Shown here one piece after another: positions 6,656 to 8,516 of a DNA stretch of 8,516 bases. This DNA is from an uncultured Pseudomonadota bacterium (GTDB lineage: Bacteria; Pseudomonadota; Alphaproteobacteria; Rs-D84), in NCBI GenBank assembly GCA_902776515.1, contig CACYQE010000045.1, forward strand, positions 1 through 8,516. Reading direction: 5' to 3'. A model generated the notes under the pieces. That model was not told the origin of the DNA and made no database searches. It was given only the letters and a program-made list of their open reading frames with translations. A program made the position numbers and the translations under genes. The first letter of the stretch is position 1. Every line of letters starts with the position of its first letter.

Positions 6656-7428
6656 TTCTTGCCCCCAATGTGTGTTTTTTCACGTGTTAAAAAATCAATA
6701 ATTTGATGATTTTTGGTTGTTCGTAATAATTGACGTGGATTCCCAGTGCCAGTTATTGTTCGTGTTTCGGAATCAATATACACAGAATTTGTCGCGATTG
6801 TCATAATAGAATCTAATTCATGCGTGACCATAATTATTGTTGTCTTGGTTTCTTTGGATATGTGTGAAATCAAATCATCCAAAGACTTTGCCCTGACGGG
6901 GTCCAAACCGGCCGCAGGTTCATCAAAAAACAAAACGCGTGGGTTTGTAATCATTGCACGTGCCAATGCAGCACGCTTTACCATACCGCCACTGATTTCC
7001 GATGGATAAAAATCGGCATATTCGGCAAGTCCGACCAATTCTAACTTTTCTTTTACCTGTTTTGCGATTTCTTTTTTGGCTAAATCTGTTTTCATTTCCA
7101 ATGGTAACGCAACGTTTTCATATATTGTCATAGATGAAAACAATGCACCACTTTGAAAAGATATTCCAAATGTTCCAAGTATTTTTTCCCGTTGTTCATT
7201 ACTGACATTCCAAAAGTCAATTCCATCAATGAAAATATGACCACTGATTGGGCGAATTAACCCAATCAAAGAACGCATGACTGTGCTTTTGCCGCACCCA
7301 GACATTCCCATTATCACAAATATATCGCCACGATTCACAGTAAAATTCAAATTGCGAACAACCACATTATCGCCATACGCGATTGTAAGATTTTCAACAC
7401 AAATAAAATGTTCGTTTGTTTTTTTCAT
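6652..7428 (-). CDS. mlaF: ATP-binding subunit of MCE/Mla-type lipid ABC transporter
   Basis: This 258-residue cytoplasmic ABC ATPase has all core motifs: Walker A G-M-S-G-C-G-K-S-T (41-49), Q-loop F-Q-S-G-A-L-F (91-97), signature S-G-G-M-V-K-R (146-152), Walker B R-V-L-F-F-D-E-P (164-171) with catalytic Glu170, D-loop A-G-L-D-P and H-loop His203 (V-T-H-E-L). The Q-loop F-Q-S-G-A-L-F and signature S-G-G-M-x-K-R are characteristic of the MlaF group, as opposed to sugar or drug exporters with S-G-G-Q. Its ATG follows the permease stop codon directly (TAAATG, no gap), so it probably depends on translation of the upstream gene; only a weak GGA is visible as ribosome site. It powers lipid movement together with the permease and the MCE protein encoded next to it. 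Confidence 0.95.
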   Translation of the reverse strand: MKKTNEHFICVENLTIAYGDNVVVRNLNFTVNRGDIFVIMGMSGCGKSTVMRSLIGLIRPISGHIFIDGIDFWNVSNEQREKILGTFGISFQSGALFSSMTIYENVALPLEMKTDLAKKEIAKQVKEKLELVGLAEYADFYPSEISGGMVKRAALARAMITNPRVLFFDEPAAGLDPVRAKSLDDLISHISKETKTTIIMVTHELDSIMTIATNSVYIDSETRTITGTGNPRQLLRTTKNHQIIDFLTREKTHIGGKK

Positions 7429-7877
7429 TTATATATCCAACCAATTGAATATGATGGTAAGTATCGCAGTTGTTACAATACATCCAACAATTCCACTTAC
7501 GACCGCACGTGTTGCAGCACGTCCAACGCCGGTAGCATTTTTATCAGAATTCATACCACAAAAGCATCCGGTAATCGCGATAACCCAACCGAATAACCAT
7601 CCGTGTAAAACACCAACAGCAAAGTTGTTGAATGACAGCCAATCAAGTGTCATACGCCAATATTCTGTGACAGAAACGTTCATTATCATTATCGCTACAC
7701 ACATACCACCAAAAATCGCAACAATATCAGCCAAAATCGTAAGGATAGGCATAGTAATAGTAAGTGCCAAAACACGTGGCAAAACCAGGAAGTCAACGGC
7801 TGATATTCCCATAGATTTCAATGCGTCAATTTCATCATTTGCCCGCATGGAACCAATTTCGGCAGCGTATGCGGCAC
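7429..7877 (-). CDS. mlaE: MlaE-family permease, C-terminal 148 residues only; 5' part lost at junction
   Basis: The minus-strand frame reads A-A-Y-A-A-E-I-G-S-M-R-A-N-D-E-I-D-A-L, the cytoplasmic coupling-type segment conserved in MlaE permeases (E. coli T-A-E-I-G-L-M-R-A-T-E-Q). Hydrophobic segments follow, and the end T-G-V-G-R-A-A-T-R-A-V-V is the usual MlaE C-terminal motif. MlaE is about 260 residues in E. coli, so roughly 110 residues are missing. Upstream of 7876 the frame stops matching: the conserved Gly expected before A-A-Y-A-A is replaced by an Arg codon, and what follows is metK on the other strand. The Met codon at 7848 is internal, not the start. In the intact operon this would be the first or an early gene, and its promoter is not present here. 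Confidence 0.92.
7858..7877. other. Chimera junction: shared 19-20 bp between mlaE (minus) and metK (plus)
   Basis: Read on the minus strand these bases encode the conserved MlaE A-A-Y-A-A-E; read on the plus strand, shifted by one base, they encode S-A-A-Y-A-A of MetK. Left of 7858 only MlaE fits and right of 7877 only MetK fits. The sequence is also nearly palindromic around GCGTATGC. Codon style and apparent taxon change at the same place. A short shared word joining two broken housekeeping genes is what a de Bruijn-graph misassembly leaves. Confidence 0.82.
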
Positions 7878-8197
7878 GCTATGTAGCCAAGAATATTGTA
7901 GCGGCCGGCCTGGCAAAACGCTGTGAAATCCAGCTTGCCTATGCCATCGGTGTAGCGCAGCCCGTATCCATTCTGGTAGACACCTTCGGTACCGGCGTAA
8001 TCGCGGACGACAAAATCGCGGAACTGGTACGTAAAAACTTTTCCTTAAGCCCGTCAGGTATTATCCGCGACATGGATCTGCGCCGTCCTATCTATAAACA
8101 GACCGCGGCATACGGACATATGGGCCGTACCGATATCGATGTTCCCTGGGAGCATACCGATAAGGCAGCCGCGTTAAAAGAGCAGGCGGGAATCTGA
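7859..8197 (+). CDS. metK: S-adenosylmethionine synthetase, C-terminal 112 residues
   Basis: The frame encodes the C-terminal part of methionine adenosyltransferase, which makes S-adenosylmethionine from methionine and ATP in the cytoplasm. Recognisable segments are A-A-Y-A-A-R-Y-V-A-K-N-I-V-A-A-G-L, A-Y-A-I-G-V-A-Q-P-V-S-I, V-D-T-F-G-T, D-L-R-R-P-I-Y-K-Q-T-A-A-Y-G-H and a Pro-Trp-Glu close to the end. Full-length MetK is about 385-400 residues, so roughly the first 70 percent is missing, including the ATP-binding G-H-P-D-K and G-G-G-A-F-S motifs. An open frame extends left to 7277, but that part is antisense to the Mla genes and shows no MetK sequence. GC-ending codons (ATC, CGC, GTA/GGC mix) differ from the AT-leaning genes to the left. 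The protein text fits Bacillota, though I cannot fix the genus. Confidence 0.95.
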   Translation, partial: SAAYAARYVAKNIVAAGLAKRCEIQLAYAIGVAQPVSILVDTFGTGVIADDKIAELVRKNFSLSPSGIIRDMDLRRPIYKQTAAYGHMGRTDIDVPWEHTDKAAALKEQAGI

Positions 8198-8338
8198 GGA
8201 AGCCCGTTTATTTGATGCACATTGCCGGGTTATATGATTAACATACGCTTAATAGTTTACAAAATTGCAAAAAAGACATATAATTAGTGTATAATAATTA
8301 TTGGCAGTGTAGGCACTATATAGCCTGGCGGGAATCTG
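8185..8338 (+). repeat. 12-bp direct repeat GGCGGGAATCTG (8185-8196 and 8327-8338)
   Basis: The identical 12-mer occurs across the last codons of metK and again 142 bp downstream in the gap. In both places it is followed within a few bases by GCCC (8202-8205 region and about 8342-8345), so each copy could form a small GGG/CCC hairpin. The meaning is unknown; it could be remnants of a duplicated metK tail or a regulatory element. Confidence 0.45.
8256..8284 (+). promoter_or_regulatory. Predicted sigmaA-type promoter upstream of the HTH regulator
   Basis: TTTACA (8256-8261) and a perfect TATAAT (8279-8284) are separated by 17 bp. A second TATAAT sits at 8290-8295, with TTGCAA at 8265-8270 as a poorer 19-bp-spaced partner. 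The leader to the ATG at 8421 would be about 130 bases. The 223-bp gap 8198-8420 otherwise holds only the small repeats listed here. Confidence 0.7.
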
Positions 8339-8377
8339 GATGCCCTGTAATTAACGGTGACTGATATTTTATACAGT
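8306..8377. promoter_or_regulatory. Two small inverted repeats, candidate operators or leader hairpin
   Basis: AGTG (8306-8309) and CACT (8314-8317) form an inverted repeat with a four-base centre, flanked by GGC and GCC (8303-8305, 8323-8325). A second, ACTG (8360-8363) and CAGT (8374-8377), surrounds an AT-only centre. Both lie between the predicted promoter and the regulator start, where an autoregulatory operator would be expected. Short arms make chance occurrence quite possible. Confidence 0.3.
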
Positions 8378-8420
8378 ATAAGGACAGGATTGCGTTTTGC
8401 GCCGGAAAGGACGGTATCAA

Positions 8421-8516
8421 ATGGGCTTAACAGCAAGACAGAAACAGATTGCGGAAATCGTCAGGGCCGAGGGTCCTATCACAGGGCAGCGCATCGCGGA
8501 CCAGTTACATGTGACG
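8421..8516 (+). CDS. HTH transcriptional regulator, CcpN-like, first 32 residues
   Basis: The frame opens at ATG 8421 after GGAAAGGA (8404-8411, 9 bp spacing) and runs off the window end. The 32 residues begin M-G-L-T-A-R-Q-K-Q-I and continue E-G-P-I-T-G-Q-R-I-A-D-Q-L, the first helices of a winged helix-turn-helix of the HTH_11/DeoR-like type. The phrase Q-x-x-I-x-x-I-V-x-x-x-G-P-I-T-G-x-x-I-A is very like the start of CcpN/YqzB repressors of Bacillota. Those carry two CBS domains after the HTH and control central carbon genes, often next to a PPDK regulatory protein gene. The CBS part is outside the window, so the CcpN assignment is tentative; another HTH_11 regulator is possible. Confidence 0.7.
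   Translation, partial: MGLTARQKQIAEIVRAEGPITGQRIADQLHVT

Noticed and set aside
7277..8197. Apparent 306-residue plus-strand open frame covering the mlaF/mlaE antisense and metK
   Set aside because: Only the last 112 residues look like a protein family (MetK). The part before 7859 is antisense to well-supported mlaF and mlaE coding sequence, so the long frame is a product of the junction.
8201..8231. Hairpin AGCCCG/CGGGTT after metK as its terminator
   Set aside because: The loop is 19 bases, one pair is a G-T wobble and no T run follows, so it is not a credible intrinsic terminator.

Overview
The window is two unrelated pieces of genome joined at about 7858-7877. Positions 1 to about 7877 read as one AT-leaning Gram-negative genome. 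The evidence is an MCE/Mla-type lipid transport operon with an outer-membrane-type lipoprotein, an alphaproteobacterial-style RNase E with an acidic insertion in its S1 domain, and a Cys-containing repeat surface protein. An uncultured, possibly gut-associated alphaproteobacterium fits best; this is inferred from protein character only. From about 7859 to the end the coding style changes (more C/G-ending codons such as ATC, CGC and CTG). The genes there are the metK C-terminus and the start of a CcpN-like repressor, both typical of Bacillota (Firmicutes).

Layout, left to right. (1) The 3' part of a large repeat-containing surface-type protein (1-1119). (2) A plus-strand unit from a predicted promoter at 1126-1154: a YbhN/LPG-synthase-TM-like flippase-type membrane protein (1177-2292) whose reading frame runs 62 bp into a compact RNase E/G gene (2231-4030), closed by a strong intrinsic terminator (4031-4056). 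(3) A single-gene unit with a very good promoter (4081-4109), an unrecognised lysine-rich 360-residue protein (4158-5240) and a bidirectional terminator (5243-5269). (4) A convergent minus-strand operon, mlaE-like permease, mlaF-like ATPase, MlaD/PqiB-like MCE protein and PqiC-like lipoprotein (7877 down to 5268), with stop/start contacts or overlaps at every junction. (5) The junction. (6) metK C-terminus (7859-8197), a 223-bp gap with a consensus-like promoter and small inverted repeats, and the first 32 codons of an HTH regulator (8421-8516).

The MCE operon encodes what looks like an ATP-driven phospholipid transporter between inner and outer membranes: permease and ATPase in the inner membrane, a membrane-anchored MCE ring protein in the periplasm, and a lipoprotein partner. 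RNase E handles RNA processing and decay. The two promoters and two terminators in the left part share near-identical designs, which supports their being one genome.

The strongest observation is that mlaE and metK are both cut at the same 19-20 bp stretch, which can be read as conserved MlaE sequence on one strand and conserved MetK sequence on the other. A metagenome assembly chimera explains this better than a biological fusion. I found no convincing new defence, mobile or CRISPR system. The best candidates for unknown biology are the orphan gene at 4158-5240 and the repeat protein at 1-1119.
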